A DNA stretch of 64,000 nucleotides. It comes from Bacillus sp. EAC (GTDB lineage: Bacteria > Bacillota > Bacilli > Bacillales > Bacillaceae_G). The stretch is taken from positions 248,001-312,000 of the forward strand of contig NZ_NCSY01000002.1 of assembly GCF_002156875.1 (NCBI RefSeq). Reading direction: 5' to 3'. The notes under the pieces are model-generated. The model made no database searches, was not told where the DNA came from, and saw nothing but the letters and a program-made list of their open reading frames with translations. Numbering within the stretch: position 1 is the stretch's first letter; the number at the start of each line of letters is the position of its first letter. Position numbers and translations under genes: made by a program. Shown in pieces: positions 14,116 to 22,999 of the stretch.

Positions 14116-15009
14116 TTATTTACGTAAGAATTTTCGGATTGACATTACAGAACCCCACATACCAATTACTGCACCAATTCCAATTAGAACACCTGAAATT
14201 TGGTACACAAATGGTGAGAACGGAAGTAAAGTAAACATAGATCCAGCTAATTTCGGCATTAGCATATTATAAACAAGGTTATAGCCAGTCAAGATTAATC
14301 CAATAGGAACAATTGCCCCTAGAACACCAAGGAATAATCCTTCTAATAAGAAAGGCCAACGAATAAAGTTATTTGTTGCACCTACTAATCTCATAATCTC
14401 AATTTCACGACGTCTTGCCATGATTGTAATTTTAATTGTATTAGAGATTAAGAACATCGCAGTGAATAGTAGACCAACAATTAGTACTAAACCAATATTT
14501 CGACCAACTGAAACTGCTTTAAATAATTTTTGTACTTGTTTTTTACCATAAATTACATCATCAATATAAGTTAAGCCTTCGATTTTCTTTGCAACTGGTG
14601 CAATTTTATCTGGCGAATCTGTTTTAACAATAAAAGTATCATTTAATGGATTTTCTTGTTCAAAAAGTTGGAATGCTTTTCCATCTTGTCCCATACTTTT
14701 GATCAAATTATTTAGTTCTTGATCTTTAGATGAGAACTTAACTGTCGTAACATGATCTATTTTCTTAATATTATCTTTTAATTCAGCTTGTTGTTTCTTA
14801 GTTGCTGTTAAATCAACTAGCACACGTATTTCAACATCTTTTTCTAAAGTTGTACCGATATGATTAACATTCAGAATTACAGTTAAGAATACACCTACTA
14901 GCATTAACGTTACTGCAACAGCACTTACAGACGCGAATGTCATCCAACCATTACGTTTTAAGTTACGTAGACCTTCACGAACATGTCTTCTCGCAGTTCT
15001 AGCTTTCAT
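14116..15009 (-). CDS. ftsX: Cell-division ABC transporter permease FtsX
   Basis: This 297-residue FtsX has the typical N-terminal cytosolic tail (MKARTARRHVREGLRNLKRN), a first membrane segment at about 22-45, a large extracellular domain to about 170, and three more membrane segments to the end. The conserved RRREIEIMRLVGAT coupling segment for FtsE is visible between helices 2 and 3. FtsEX transmits ATP hydrolysis to an extracellular wall hydrolase, here probably the M23 protein encoded next. The ATG at 15009 is taken because GAGAGGGG lies about nine bases upstream, inside ftsE; the longer frame from 15063 lacks a site. It overlaps ftsE by 11 bases, showing one operon. Confidence 0.93.
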   Translation of the reverse strand: MKARTARRHVREGLRNLKRNGWMTFASVSAVAVTLMLVGVFLTVILNVNHIGTTLEKDVEIRVLVDLTATKKQQAELKDNIKKIDHVTTVKFSSKDQELNNLIKSMGQDGKAFQLFEQENPLNDTFIVKTDSPDKIAPVAKKIEGLTYIDDVIYGKKQVQKLFKAVSVGRNIGLVLIVGLLFTAMFLISNTIKITIMARRREIEIMRLVGATNNFIRWPFLLEGLFLGVLGAIVPIGLILTGYNLVYNMLMPKLAGSMFTLLPFSPFVYQISGVLIGIGAVIGMWGSVMSIRKFLRK

Positions 15010-15685
15010 AACCGTACACCCCTCTCGCTTGGTCGCGTACAATTTTTCCGCCTTCAATTGCAATTACACGTCGTTTAATATTATTAACAATATCTTTGTT
15101 ATGTGTTGCCATTACAACTGTCGTACCGCGATCATTGATTTCCTTAAAGATATCCATAATCTCCCAAGTAGTTTCAGGATCTAGATTCCCTGTAGGTTCA
15201 TCCGCAATTACAACTTTAGGTTTGTTTACAATTGAACGAGCAATCGATACACGTTGTTGTTCTCCACCAGAAAGTTCTGTTGGTAAGAATCGAGCTTTAT
15301 GTTTTAACTTAACTAGTTCAAGAACTTCCATAACTCTCTTCTTTATTGTTTTCGGATTTTCTTCTATAACTTCAAGTGCAAAAGCAATATTTTCATATAC
15401 AGATAATGTAGGAAGTAACTTATAATCTTGGAAAACTACTCCTATATTTCTTCGTAATAATGGAACTTTACTATTCTTCATCTGGCTTAAATCAATTCCA
15501 TTAATTAAAATCGTACCCTTTGATGGTCTTTCTTCACGATACATCATCTTAATGAATGTTGATTTCCCAGCACCACTAGGTCCTACAACATATACGAATT
15601 CACCTTGGCGAATCTTTACATTAATACCATTTACCGCAAGAACACCATTAGGATAAGTCTTGTAGACATCTTTTAACTCAATCAT
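14999..15685 (-). CDS. ftsE: Cell-division ABC transporter ATPase FtsE
   Basis: This 228-residue ABC ATPase has a Walker A GPSGAGKST at about 36-44, signature LSGGEQQR near 140, Walker B VVIADEPTGNLDPE and the H-loop MATHN. The start MIELKDVYKTYPNG and the tail DQARGVYGYES are typical of FtsE rather than other ABC ATPases. It acts at the membrane with FtsX. The ATG at 15685 follows AAGGAGA. It is the first gene of ftsE-ftsX, and the gene for the likely target hydrolase follows about 270 bases downstream. Confidence 0.95.
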   Translation of the reverse strand: MIELKDVYKTYPNGVLAVNGINVKIRQGEFVYVVGPSGAGKSTFIKMMYREERPSKGTILINGIDLSQMKNSKVPLLRRNIGVVFQDYKLLPTLSVYENIAFALEVIEENPKTIKKRVMEVLELVKLKHKARFLPTELSGGEQQRVSIARSIVNKPKVVIADEPTGNLDPETTWEIMDIFKEINDRGTTVVMATHNKDIVNNIKRRVIAIEGGKIVRDQARGVYGYES

Positions 15686-15942
15686 GACATTCTCCTTATT
15701 TTTGTTCCTTTTTTATCGAATAGGAATAAACCCATTTTATTTGGTTTTACAAAATCTCTATCCTTAACCAATACCTGCTCTTAATCTACATAATTCGATA
15801 TATTTAGCTAAGCTCCTCTATTATACCATCTAAAAAATGTCAATACTGATAAATTTATGTTACATTTTGAATAATAGTCAATATTTAATTCGGCCTATTT
15901 ACTAATTTCTTTAAATAAATGGTGATAATTGTCATATAAATG

Positions 15943-15968
15943 AAAACAGACCATAAATGGTCTGTTTT
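15943..15968 (-). terminator. Terminator for cccB
   Basis: Perfect 12-base arms AAAACAGACCAT / ATGGTCTGTTTT around a two-base loop, with A/T tracts on both sides, a few bases past the cccB stop codon. Confidence 0.75.
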
Positions 15969-15973
15969 AGTTT

Positions 15974-16300
15974 TTATTTTTTAGTTGCTAACCATTTTGC
16001 TACGCTTTTAGCATCATTTCCTTGAAGTACACCACTTGGCATTGATCCTCTGCCATCATGTATGATATTTTCAATATCTTTTTCAGAGTATTTTGCGCCG
16101 ACCTTTTTTAAACTCGGTCCAACGATTCCTTCAAGCTCGCCACCGTGACAGGTAGCACAGCTTTGTTTAAAAAGTTTTTCCCCATTACTGACTGAAACTG
16201 GTTCACCAGAATCTTTATTGTTTGAATTATTATTTGAACCACATGCTGCAACTGTTAACAGCATTCCCCCTGTAATAAAAGCAAATAATAGCTTTTTCAC
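15974..16300 (-). CDS. cccB: Cytochrome c551 lipoprotein CccB
   Basis: This 108-residue exported cytochrome has a lipobox LTVAAC with lipidated C20, a short asparagine-rich linker, heme attachment site C48-A-T-C51-H52, and axial Met in GRGSMPSG (M87). It should be tethered to the outer face of the membrane as a small electron carrier near cytochrome oxidase, as in B. subtilis CccB. The start is GTG at 16300, with AAAGGGGAGA six bases upstream; an ATG nine codons earlier lacks a site and would spoil the signal peptide. Between yvjA and ftsE as in B. subtilis. Confidence 0.92.
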   Translation of the reverse strand: MKKLLFAFITGGMLLTVAACGSNNNSNNKDSGEPVSVSNGEKLFKQSCATCHGGELEGIVGPSLKKVGAKYSEKDIENIIHDGRGSMPSGVLQGNDAKSVAKWLATKK

Positions 16301-16370
16301 AAAAATCTCCCCTTTAAAAAATGCCATTAAATATAGTCTACTACTAATGCGAGAGATTTATTTTTCCTTT

Positions 16371-17243
16371 TTATGTCAAATTTGTGAAACCTTCTCCAAG
16401 TACTTCAGTTGCATCCACAACTGTTATAAAAGCATTTCGATCGATTGACTGAACGATGTCTTTTAAGGATGTGAACTCAGATTGATCAAGTACACACATT
16501 AACACTAAACGATCTTCATTTGTGTATCCGCCAACACCAGTTAATTTTGTTACACCTCGATCTAACTCATGAACAATTGCATTTGTCACAAGTTCCACTT
16601 CTGAAGTAATAATTAGTGCCATTTTAGATCTAGCAAGTCCAATTTGAACTAAGTCAATCGTCTTACTTGTTACGAAAAGTGCGATTAAAGCATACATTCC
16701 ACTTTCAAGGTCAAATACGATTGCTGCAGTTAATACAATTAGCCCATCAATAAATGCAACACACACACCTAGTGATAAACCCGTATACTTATGAACAATT
16801 TGAGCTGCTAAATCCGTTCCACCAGTAGAGGCTTTTCCACGAAATACAATACCTAATCCTAAACCAATACAAAGCCCACCAAAAATTGCGGCTAAAAGTG
16901 GATTGTCTGTAGCAGGAGCAACATCTTTTGTTAGTAATACAACTAATGGTAAAAAGATTGTTCCCGCAAGAGTTTTCACACCGAATTGACGTCCGAGTAA
17001 AATCACACCTGCTATAAATAAAGGAATATTAAACGCCCATTGTACGATTGCAGGCTCAAAACCAAGGGTGTTTTGTAGAATTGTTGATATCCCACTTACA
17101 CCACCTGAAGCAATCTTATTAGGTAATAAAAATACGTTAAATGCAACGGCTATAATTCCAGAACCTACTAATACAAATAAATAATCAAAAAACGTTTTAC
17201 CCCACCCTACATAAAGAGCAGTGGCATACTTTACTTTCTTCAA
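16371..17243 (-). CDS. yvjA: YitT/DUF161 family membrane protein (YvjA)
   Basis: This 290-residue protein has five or six membrane segments in its first 200 residues (with the family motif NKIASGGVSGISTILQ) and a C-terminal cytosolic DUF2179 domain (about 205-285, ALIITSEVELVTNAIVHELDRGVTKL). The family function is unknown. Position between prfB and cccB matches B. subtilis yvjA. The start is probably TTG at 17243, seven bases after GAGGGGG; the earlier TTG at 17258 overlaps that ribosome site and cannot be used. Confidence 0.85.
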   Translation of the reverse strand: MKKVKYATALYVGWGKTFFDYLFVLVGSGIIAVAFNVFLLPNKIASGGVSGISTILQNTLGFEPAIVQWAFNIPLFIAGVILLGRQFGVKTLAGTIFLPLVVLLTKDVAPATDNPLLAAIFGGLCIGLGLGIVFRGKASTGGTDLAAQIVHKYTGLSLGVCVAFIDGLIVLTAAIVFDLESGMYALIALFVTSKTIDLVQIGLARSKMALIITSEVELVTNAIVHELDRGVTKLTGVGGYTNEDRLVLMCVLDQSEFTSLKDIVQSIDRNAFITVVDATEVLGEGFTNLT

Positions 17244-17600
17244 TTTTATCCCCCTCAATACTTCCCTCTAGATGATAACTTTCAATTTTGTATCCTTTTA
17301 TAAGGACTATCTCTCTATTTTTAATTATGAAAAATACTAAAAGCTTTCATTATATGTTAACCAAAATCAACTTTTTTACATTTGTAAAACAACTAAAAAA
17401 TGAATATGATTCAAGTAATTCCTTCGCTATAGCAAGTCTTGAAACTAGCTACCTACCTAGAGAGAAATACTCAAAAAGAGAACACCTTCTAAACAGAAGA
17501 TGTTTAAATGAGGTTTTAATTATCCCCTATAACCCCAATTTAAAGGCTGTTAAGAAAGAGAAAATCCCCCTTCTTATCAGCCTATTTTTCAAAGTATATA
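17244..17600. other. Intergenic region between prfB and yvjA
   Basis: A plus-strand frame (17288-17611) runs through here but has no ribosome site, overlaps prfB and covers the terminator hairpin at 17473-17504; I do not accept it. Nothing else is seen. Confidence 0.4.
17473..17504 (-). terminator. Terminator for prfB
   Basis: Minus-strand AACATCTTCT, loop GTTT, AGAAGGTGTT (one mismatch), then CTCTTTTTG, about 100 bases past the prfB stop. Confidence 0.6.
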
Positions 17601-18699
17601 TTAAATCTTAGAACGTAAGTAAGCGTCGATAAATGGATCAAGTCCACCATCCATCACAGCTTGTACATTACCTACTTCAGCACTTGTACGATGATCTTTA
17701 ACCATTGAATATGGGTGGAATACATATGAACGTATTTGACTTCCCCATCCAATTTCTTTTTGCTCACCACGAATTTCATCAAGTTGAGCTTGTTGCTCAT
17801 CTAATTTACGTTGATATAATTTTGCTTTCAACATTTTCATCGCTGATTCACGGTTTTTGATCTGTGAACGTTCAGATTGACATGTAACAACTGTATTCGT
17901 TGGAGTATGAGTAATACGAACTGCTGAATCAGTTGTATTAATATGCTGACCACCCGCTCCACTTGCACGGTACGTATCAATTTTCAAATCTTCTGTACGA
18001 ACTTCGATTTCTATTTCTTCATTGAATTCAGGCATAACTTCACAAGAAACGAATGAAGTATGGCGACGACCTGAAGAGTCAAATGGTGAGATACGTACTA
18101 AACGATGTACACCTTTTTCAGCTTTTAAATAGCCATAAGCATTATGTCCCTTAATCGCTAAAGTAACACTTTTAATACCAGCTTCGTCACCCGGTAAGTA
18201 ATCCAATGTTTCAACTTTAAAACCACGTTTTTCAGCCCATCTAGTGTACATACGTAATAACATTGAGCCCCAATCTTGTGACTCAGTTCCACCTGCACCT
18301 GGGTGAAGTTCTAGAATTGCATTATTTTTATCATAAGGCTCACTTAATAATAATTGAAGTTCAAAATCATTTAACTTAACTGTTAATACTTTCACTTCAG
18401 AAACTAACTCTTCAAAAAGCTCGTCATCGTTTTCCTCTTTAACAAGCTCATATGTTAATTCTAGATTTTCGTAACCATCACTTAATTCATTGAACTCATT
18501 AATTACTTCTTTTAATCCACTTACTTCACTTATAACAACTTGTGCTGCTTTTTGGTCATCCCAAAACGTTGGCTCAGACATAAATGCTTCAAGCTCGTCT
18601 AATCTTCCTTGCTTCGTTTCTACGTCAAAGAGACCCCCTAAATGCTTGAAGGCGTTTGGCCATCTTTTCTAATTCTTGCTTTACTTCTACTAATTCCAT
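17601..18699 (-). CDS. prfB: Peptide chain release factor 2, with programmed +1 frameshift
   Basis: The gene starts at ATG 18699 (GAGGTG upstream). Codons 1-24 end in CTT followed by TGA; a +1 slip then enters the long frame ending at 17601. The complete protein is 365 residues, the usual RF2 length. The GGQ motif ([13 protein letters not shown]) and the RF2-type recognition tripeptide SPF ([15 protein letters not shown]) are present. RF2 reads UGA and UAA stops and releases the finished chain from the ribosome. The frame starting at MSEP (18581) is only a fragment. The gene follows secA as in B. subtilis. Confidence 0.96.
18624..18639 (-). promoter_or_regulatory. prfB autoregulatory +1 frameshift site
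   Basis: Minus-strand AGGGGG TCT CTT TGA C: an internal Shine-Dalgarno-like AGGGGG three bases before the CTT shift codon, the in-frame TGA and the following C. This is the classical signal by which low RF2 raises its own synthesis. Confidence 0.95.
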
Positions 18700-18840
18700 T
18701 ACTTACACCTCAATTAAAATTTTATGAACAATAAAAAGCAGGTAAAGACAAGTAATTTGGAAGGAGTAACAGTTGTAAGTTACACCAATTTCCTAAATAA
18801 CTACTTGCCCTTGCCCCTTTTTCATACAGTTTCTATAGTA
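18700..18840 (-). terminator. Structured spacer between secA and prfB
   Basis: Minus-strand GGCAAGTA ... TACTTGTC outer arms enclose GGTGTAAC / GTTACTCC-type inner arms, followed by a T-rich stretch at 18731-18738. It probably ends the secA transcript, but the long, imperfect stem makes this less certain than other terminators here. Confidence 0.4.
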
Positions 18841-21351
18841 TTAGATTCCTTTTCCGTGGCAGTTTTTATACTTCTTACCTGATCCACAAGGACAATCTTC
18901 GTTTCGACCAGTCTCTTCAGCTTTTACGATTGGCTTACGTTTAACTTCACCATCATCGTTACTTACGTGAATTGCTTCACCTTGAATCGCTTCACGCTCA
19001 ACATCAGCCTCAATTTCAGCTTTCATAATGATACGAGATACTTCTTCTTCAATAGAAGCTATCATTTCTTCGAACATCGCGAAACCTTCCATTTGGTATT
19101 CACGTAATGGATCGATTTGAGCATATGCACGTAAATGAATTCCTTCACGTAGTTGATCCATTGAATCGATATGAGCCATCCACTTACCATCTACAGTACG
19201 TAATAATACAACTTTTTCGAACTCACGCATTTGTTCTGCAGGTAAAGCGTCTTGCTTTTCTTCATAACGTTCAAATACAACTTTTGAAATTAATTCAACC
19301 ATTTCATCTGGCTCAAGAACGCGTAATTGATCAACAGTAATTTCATCTTCATTTAATAAGTTAGCTTCTAAGAAATCGATGATTCCTTCTAAATGCCACT
19401 CTTCTTGAAGTTGCTCGTTTGGCGTATGTGCAGAAACAACACGATTAATTGTTCCTTCTATCATACTCTTAACGATTGGTTGTAAATCATTTGAGTCGAT
19501 TACTTCAGAACGTTGAGCATAAATAACTTCACGTTGCTGACGTAAAACATCATCATATTGTAATAATTGTTTACGAGCATCGAAGTTATTACCTTCAACT
19601 CGTTTTTGTGCTGATTCAACCGCACGAGAAACCATCTTACTTTCAATTGGTTGAGAATCATCTAATCCTAAACGATCCATCATAATTGAAAGATTGTCAG
19701 AACCAAATCGACGCATTAACTCATCTTCCATTGAAAGATAGAATGTTGTAATACCTGGATCTCCTTGACGACCAGAACGTCCACGTAACTGATTATCAAT
19801 ACGACGACTCTCATGTCGCTCAGTACCGATTACTGCTAATCCACCAAGCTCACGAACACCTTCGCCTAATTTAATATCTGTACCACGTCCAGCCATATTC
19901 GTCGCAATTGTAACAGCACCTTTGTGACCTGCTAAAGCGATAATATCAGCTTCACGTTCATGGTTTTTAGCATTTAATACTTCATGTTTTACACCTTTAC
20001 GTTTTAACATTTGAGAGATTAACTCAGATGTTTCAATTGCAACAGTACCAACAAGAACTGGTTGTCCAGCTTTGTGGCGCTCAGCAATTTCTTCTACTAC
20101 TGCAGTGAATTTACCATTCATTGATTTATAAACTAAATCTGCTTTATCAATACGAGCAATTGGACGGTTTGTCGGAATGACAAGTACGTTCATATTGTAA
20201 ATATTACGGAATTCTTCTTCCTCAGTTTTAGCTGTACCTGTCATACCAGATAACTTTTTGTACATACGGAAGTAGTTTTGGAAAGTAATTGTCGCAAGAG
20301 TCATACTTTCATTTTGAATCTTTAGACCTTCTTTTGCTTCAATCGCTTGGTGAAGACCTTCGCTATAACGACGACCTTTCATTAAACGACCAGTAAATTG
20401 GTCAACAATCACAATCTCGCCGTCTTGTACAACATAGTCAACATCATTTGTCATCGTAATATGAGCACGAAGACCTTGGTTAATATGATGATTTAAATTC
20501 ACATTTTTTAAGTCAAATAAGTTATCTACACCAAACGCACGTTCAGCACGAGAAATACCTTCTTCAGTTAATAAAACTGATTTAGTTTTCTCATCATACG
20601 TAAAGTCTACATCTCTCTTAAGCATACCTACAAATGCATTTGCTGCGATATATGCTTGTGCAGATTGTTTTGCTTGTCCAGAAATAATTAATGGAGTACG
20701 AGCTTCGTCAATTAAAATCGAGTCAACTTCATCAATAATTGAATAATTTAAAGGACGTTGAACACGTTGTTCCGCATAAACAACCATATTATCACGAAGA
20801 TAATCGAAACCTAATTCATTGTTTGTTGTATACGTGATATCACATGCATAAGCTTCACGTTTTTCATCTGGATCCATGCTATTTAAATTTAGACCAACAG
20901 TTAGGCCTAAGAATTCGTATAATTGTCCCATTTCACGAGCATCACGGCTAGCTAAGTATTCATTGACTGTAACAACGTGAACACCTTCTCCGCTTAACGC
21001 GTTTAAGTAAACTGGTAATGTAGAAGTTAATGTTTTACCTTCCCCAGTTTTCATTTCTGAAATATTACCTTCGTGTAATGAAATTCCACCTAATAATTGT
21101 ACTGGGTATGGTGTCATACCTAGAACACGAGTTGCGCCTTCACGAACTACCGCAAATGCTTCAACAAGAATATCATCAAGTGTTTCTCCCTTTTGAATGC
21201 GTTCTTTAAAAGCAGCTGTTTTGGCTTTTAATTCTTCATCAGATAATTTAGCAATTTGATCTTGCATCGCTACAATTTGATCAACTTGTTTCTGCATTTT
21301 ATTTAATTGTCGTTGATTAAGGTCAAATACCTTTTTTAACATTCCAAGCAT
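18841..21351 (-). CDS. secA: Preprotein translocase motor SecA
   Basis: This 836-residue SecA has Walker A GEGKT at 103-107, DEVD box in [19 protein letters not shown], the helicase-like [11 protein letters not shown] and [11 protein letters not shown] motifs, a helical scaffold, and a C-terminal SEC-C zinc motif ([13 protein letters not shown]) for SecB-like partners or phospholipids. It drives export of the many signal-peptide proteins encoded in this window through SecYEG. The ATG at 21351 follows GAGGAG. It lies between hpf and prfB as in B. subtilis. Confidence 0.97.
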   Translation of the reverse strand: MLGMLKKVFDLNQRQLNKMQKQVDQIVAMQDQIAKLSDEELKAKTAAFKERIQKGETLDDILVEAFAVVREGATRVLGMTPYPVQLLGGISLHEGNISEMKTGEGKTLTSTLPVYLNALSGEGVHVVTVNEYLASRDAREMGQLYEFLGLTVGLNLNSMDPDEKREAYACDITYTTNNELGFDYLRDNMVVYAEQRVQRPLNYSIIDEVDSILIDEARTPLIISGQAKQSAQAYIAANAFVGMLKRDVDFTYDEKTKSVLLTEEGISRAERAFGVDNLFDLKNVNLNHHINQGLRAHITMTNDVDYVVQDGEIVIVDQFTGRLMKGRRYSEGLHQAIEAKEGLKIQNESMTLATITFQNYFRMYKKLSGMTGTAKTEEEEFRNIYNMNVLVIPTNRPIARIDKADLVYKSMNGKFTAVVEEIAERHKAGQPVLVGTVAIETSELISQMLKRKGVKHEVLNAKNHEREADIIALAGHKGAVTIATNMAGRGTDIKLGEGVRELGGLAVIGTERHESRRIDNQLRGRSGRQGDPGITTFYLSMEDELMRRFGSDNLSIMMDRLGLDDSQPIESKMVSRAVESAQKRVEGNNFDARKQLLQYDDVLRQQREVIYAQRSEVIDSNDLQPIVKSMIEGTINRVVSAHTPNEQLQEEWHLEGIIDFLEANLLNEDEITVDQLRVLEPDEMVELISKVVFERYEEKQDALPAEQMREFEKVVLLRTVDGKWMAHIDSMDQLREGIHLRAYAQIDPLREYQMEGFAMFEEMIASIEEEVSRIIMKAEIEADVEREAIQGEAIHVSNDDGEVKRKPIVKAEETGRNEDCPCGSGKKYKNCHGKGI

Positions 21352-21574
21352 ACGAAACGCTCCTCTATTATAAAGTCATAAATAATGTCTTCTATTAGGT
21401 AGATACTATTTCTAATTTTATCATTAAATGAAGATAAGTGACAACCTTATGTAAATATTGTTCGATTAGAATTGTTTAATAGTTTTGAAAATATACAAAT
21501 ATAGCTTTAGATTAGCTATTTAATTAAAGCTTTTTCGTAAATTTTGTTGCTAGTAAAAAATGGAGTATTCTAGA

Positions 21575-21700
21575 TTTCCTCTCCAGGATGCTCGCTTTCC
21601 GTGGGGCGTGCGATGAGCCTCCTCGGCTCGCCTGCGGGGTCTCATCTGTCCCGCTACTCCCACAGGAGTCTCGCACCTTCCGTTCCAATCATCTTCCTTA
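21575..21700. repeat. Intergenic repeat, copy 1 (short form)
   Basis: Starts TTTCCTCTCCAGGATGCTCG and ends CACCTTCCGTTCCAATCATC. It is much more GC-rich than the surroundings and can form several short stems (GAGCC/GGCTC; CTCC-TGTG-GGAG). Copies 2-4 lie at 42641-42830, 50592-50723 and 59067-59224. Confidence 0.85.
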
Positions 21701-21762
21701 TTTAAAGTTTGCTTTAAAAGCCCTTTTAAAATCAACATTCTTTAGTAAAGAGCATAAAACAA

Positions 21763-21800
21763 AAAAGGACTAAGCGTAATTAATTCCGCTTAGTCCTTTT
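21763..21800 (-). terminator. Terminator for hpf
   Basis: Perfect 14-base arms AAAAGGACTAAGCG / CGCTTAGTCCTTTT, 17 bases past the hpf stop codon. Confidence 0.8.
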
Positions 21801-21816
21801 ATCATTTACTATTTTA

Positions 21817-22365
21817 TTATTTTGCTTCAATCAATCCATAACGACCATCTTTTCTAGCGTAAACGATGTTCGTTTTGTTTGTTTCACCGTTTAAGAATAC
21901 GAAAAAGTTATGTCCTAACATATTCATTTGTAGAACTGCTTCTTCAGCATCCATTGGTTTTAGATCGAATTGCTTTGTACGAACTAATTCAATTTCATTC
22001 TCATGTTCCTCCACTGCAACAGCAGCTTCAGCAGATGGTGATGGCGCAAACATATATTTTAAAGATCCTTTTTCTCGTAGTTTGCGATTTACTTTTGTTT
22101 TATGTTTTCTAATTTGACGATCTAGTTTATCAATAACTAGATCAACAGCTGCATATAAGTCAGCATGTTCTTCTTCTGCACGTAATAACATGTACGTGCC
22201 TGGAATAGTTACTTCAATTCTTTGCTTGTCGTGGAATACCTTTGCATTAACTCGTGCTGATAAATCTTCATTAAAATAACGGTCAAATCGCGATAATTTT
22301 TTCTCTACGTAATCACGAATTGCTGGAGTAATTTCAATATTTTCGCCGCGGATGTTTAGCATCAT
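21817..22365 (-). CDS. hpf: Ribosome hibernation promoting factor, long form
   Basis: This 182-residue protein joins the N-terminal ribosome-binding fold (1-100, MLNIRGENIEITPAIRDYVEKKL) to a C-terminal dimerisation domain (about 125-182, VRTKQFDLKPMDAEEAVLQMNMLGHNFFVF), which is the long HPF type that alone makes 100S ribosome dimers in stationary phase. It corresponds to B. subtilis YvyD. AGGAGG lies inside the longer frame and eight bases ahead of ATG 22365, so this start (or the adjacent ATG) is right and the upstream ATGs are not used. It sits just upstream of secA, as in B. subtilis, though kimA and a cold-shock gene now separate it from fliT. Confidence 0.93.
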   Translation of the reverse strand: MMLNIRGENIEITPAIRDYVEKKLSRFDRYFNEDLSARVNAKVFHDKQRIEVTIPGTYMLLRAEEEHADLYAAVDLVIDKLDRQIRKHKTKVNRKLREKGSLKYMFAPSPSAEAAVAVEEHENEIELVRTKQFDLKPMDAEEAVLQMNMLGHNFFVFLNGETNKTNIVYARKDGRYGLIEAK

Positions 22366-22543
22366 ATGGGTTTCCTCCTTCATCAAGCTCCAAAAATGAA
22401 AGCTGTCTATACTTATATTCTACATTATATCGGATTATTCCTGCATCTAATATGTGTCGAATATAAGAAATCTTTTTAGTCTGCTCATGAAAGTATATTT
22501 AAGAACATGCTTAAAGATACACTGTATTTTTTTCCAAAAACAA

Positions 22544-22575
22544 ACAAAGGCTTACTCAAATGAGCAAGCCCTTGT
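22544..22575 (-). terminator. Terminator for the cold-shock gene
   Basis: Minus-strand ACAAGGGCTTGCTCA / TGAGTAAGCCTTTGT arms followed by TTGTTTTTGG, about 45 bases beyond the stop codon. Confidence 0.75.
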
Positions 22576-22617
22576 GGTCCGAATCTATATAAGCAAATAT
22601 TTACTTATTAACGGAAA

Positions 22618-22815
22618 TTAAATTTTAGTTACATTAGCAGCTTGAGGTCCGCGGTTACCTTCAACGATTTCGAAGCTAACTTCTTGGCCTTCTTCTAAAG
22701 ATTTGTAACCATCAGCATTGATTGCTGAGAAATGTACGAATACATCGTCTCCATCTTCGCGCTCGATAAATCCAAAACCTTTTTCAGCATTAAACCATTT
22801 TACTTTACCTTGCAT
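22618..22815 (-). CDS. Cold-shock protein (CspB/CspD family)
   Basis: This 65-residue single-domain protein has RNP1 (KGFGFI) and RNP2 (VFVHF) motifs on an OB fold and binds single-stranded RNA and DNA as an RNA chaperone. The sequence [20 protein letters not shown] is nearly canonical for Bacillus CspB/CspD; I do not choose between paralogues. A sigma-A-like promoter (22866-22895) leaves only a short leader, shorter than in strongly cold-induced csp genes, but an upstream promoter is not excluded. A strong terminator follows. Confidence 0.93.
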   Translation of the reverse strand: MQGKVKWFNAEKGFGFIEREDGDDVFVHFSAINADGYKSLEEGQEVSFEIVEGNRGPQAANVTKI

Positions 22816-22865
22816 TCAAATCCATTCCCTTCAGTCGAAAACTTGTGAATATTCTCCACATTTCA

Positions 22866-22895
22866 ACTATACATCATGAAAGTGGGACAAGTCAA
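22866..22895 (-). promoter_or_regulatory. Promoter of the cold-shock gene
   Basis: TTGACT (22895-22890), 18 bp spacer, TATAGT (22871-22866) on the minus strand, about 50 bases ahead of the start codon. Confidence 0.6.
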
Positions 22896-22999
22896 AACTA
22901 GCTTATCGCCTTTTTTTTCATGAATTCGACAAAAAACGAAAAATTCTAATTACTTTTTAACACTACTATTATTCTTCTTATTTTTACATTAAAATCACG

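Larger units (their letters stand above)
21352..21816. other. secA-hpf intergenic region holding repeat copy 1
   Basis: Contains the repeat at 21575-21700 and the hpf terminator at 21763-21800. Short frames over the repeat are by-products of its GC content. Confidence 0.6.

Noticed and set aside
17288-17611. 107-codon plus-strand frame between prfB and yvjA
   Set aside because: No ribosome site, it overlaps the prfB 3' end and runs over the prfB terminator hairpin.
21550-21773. Short frames on both strands over the secA-hpf intergenic region
   Set aside because: They coincide with repeat copy 1, whose GC-rich sequence lacks stops by chance; similar frames recur over copies 2, 3 and 4.
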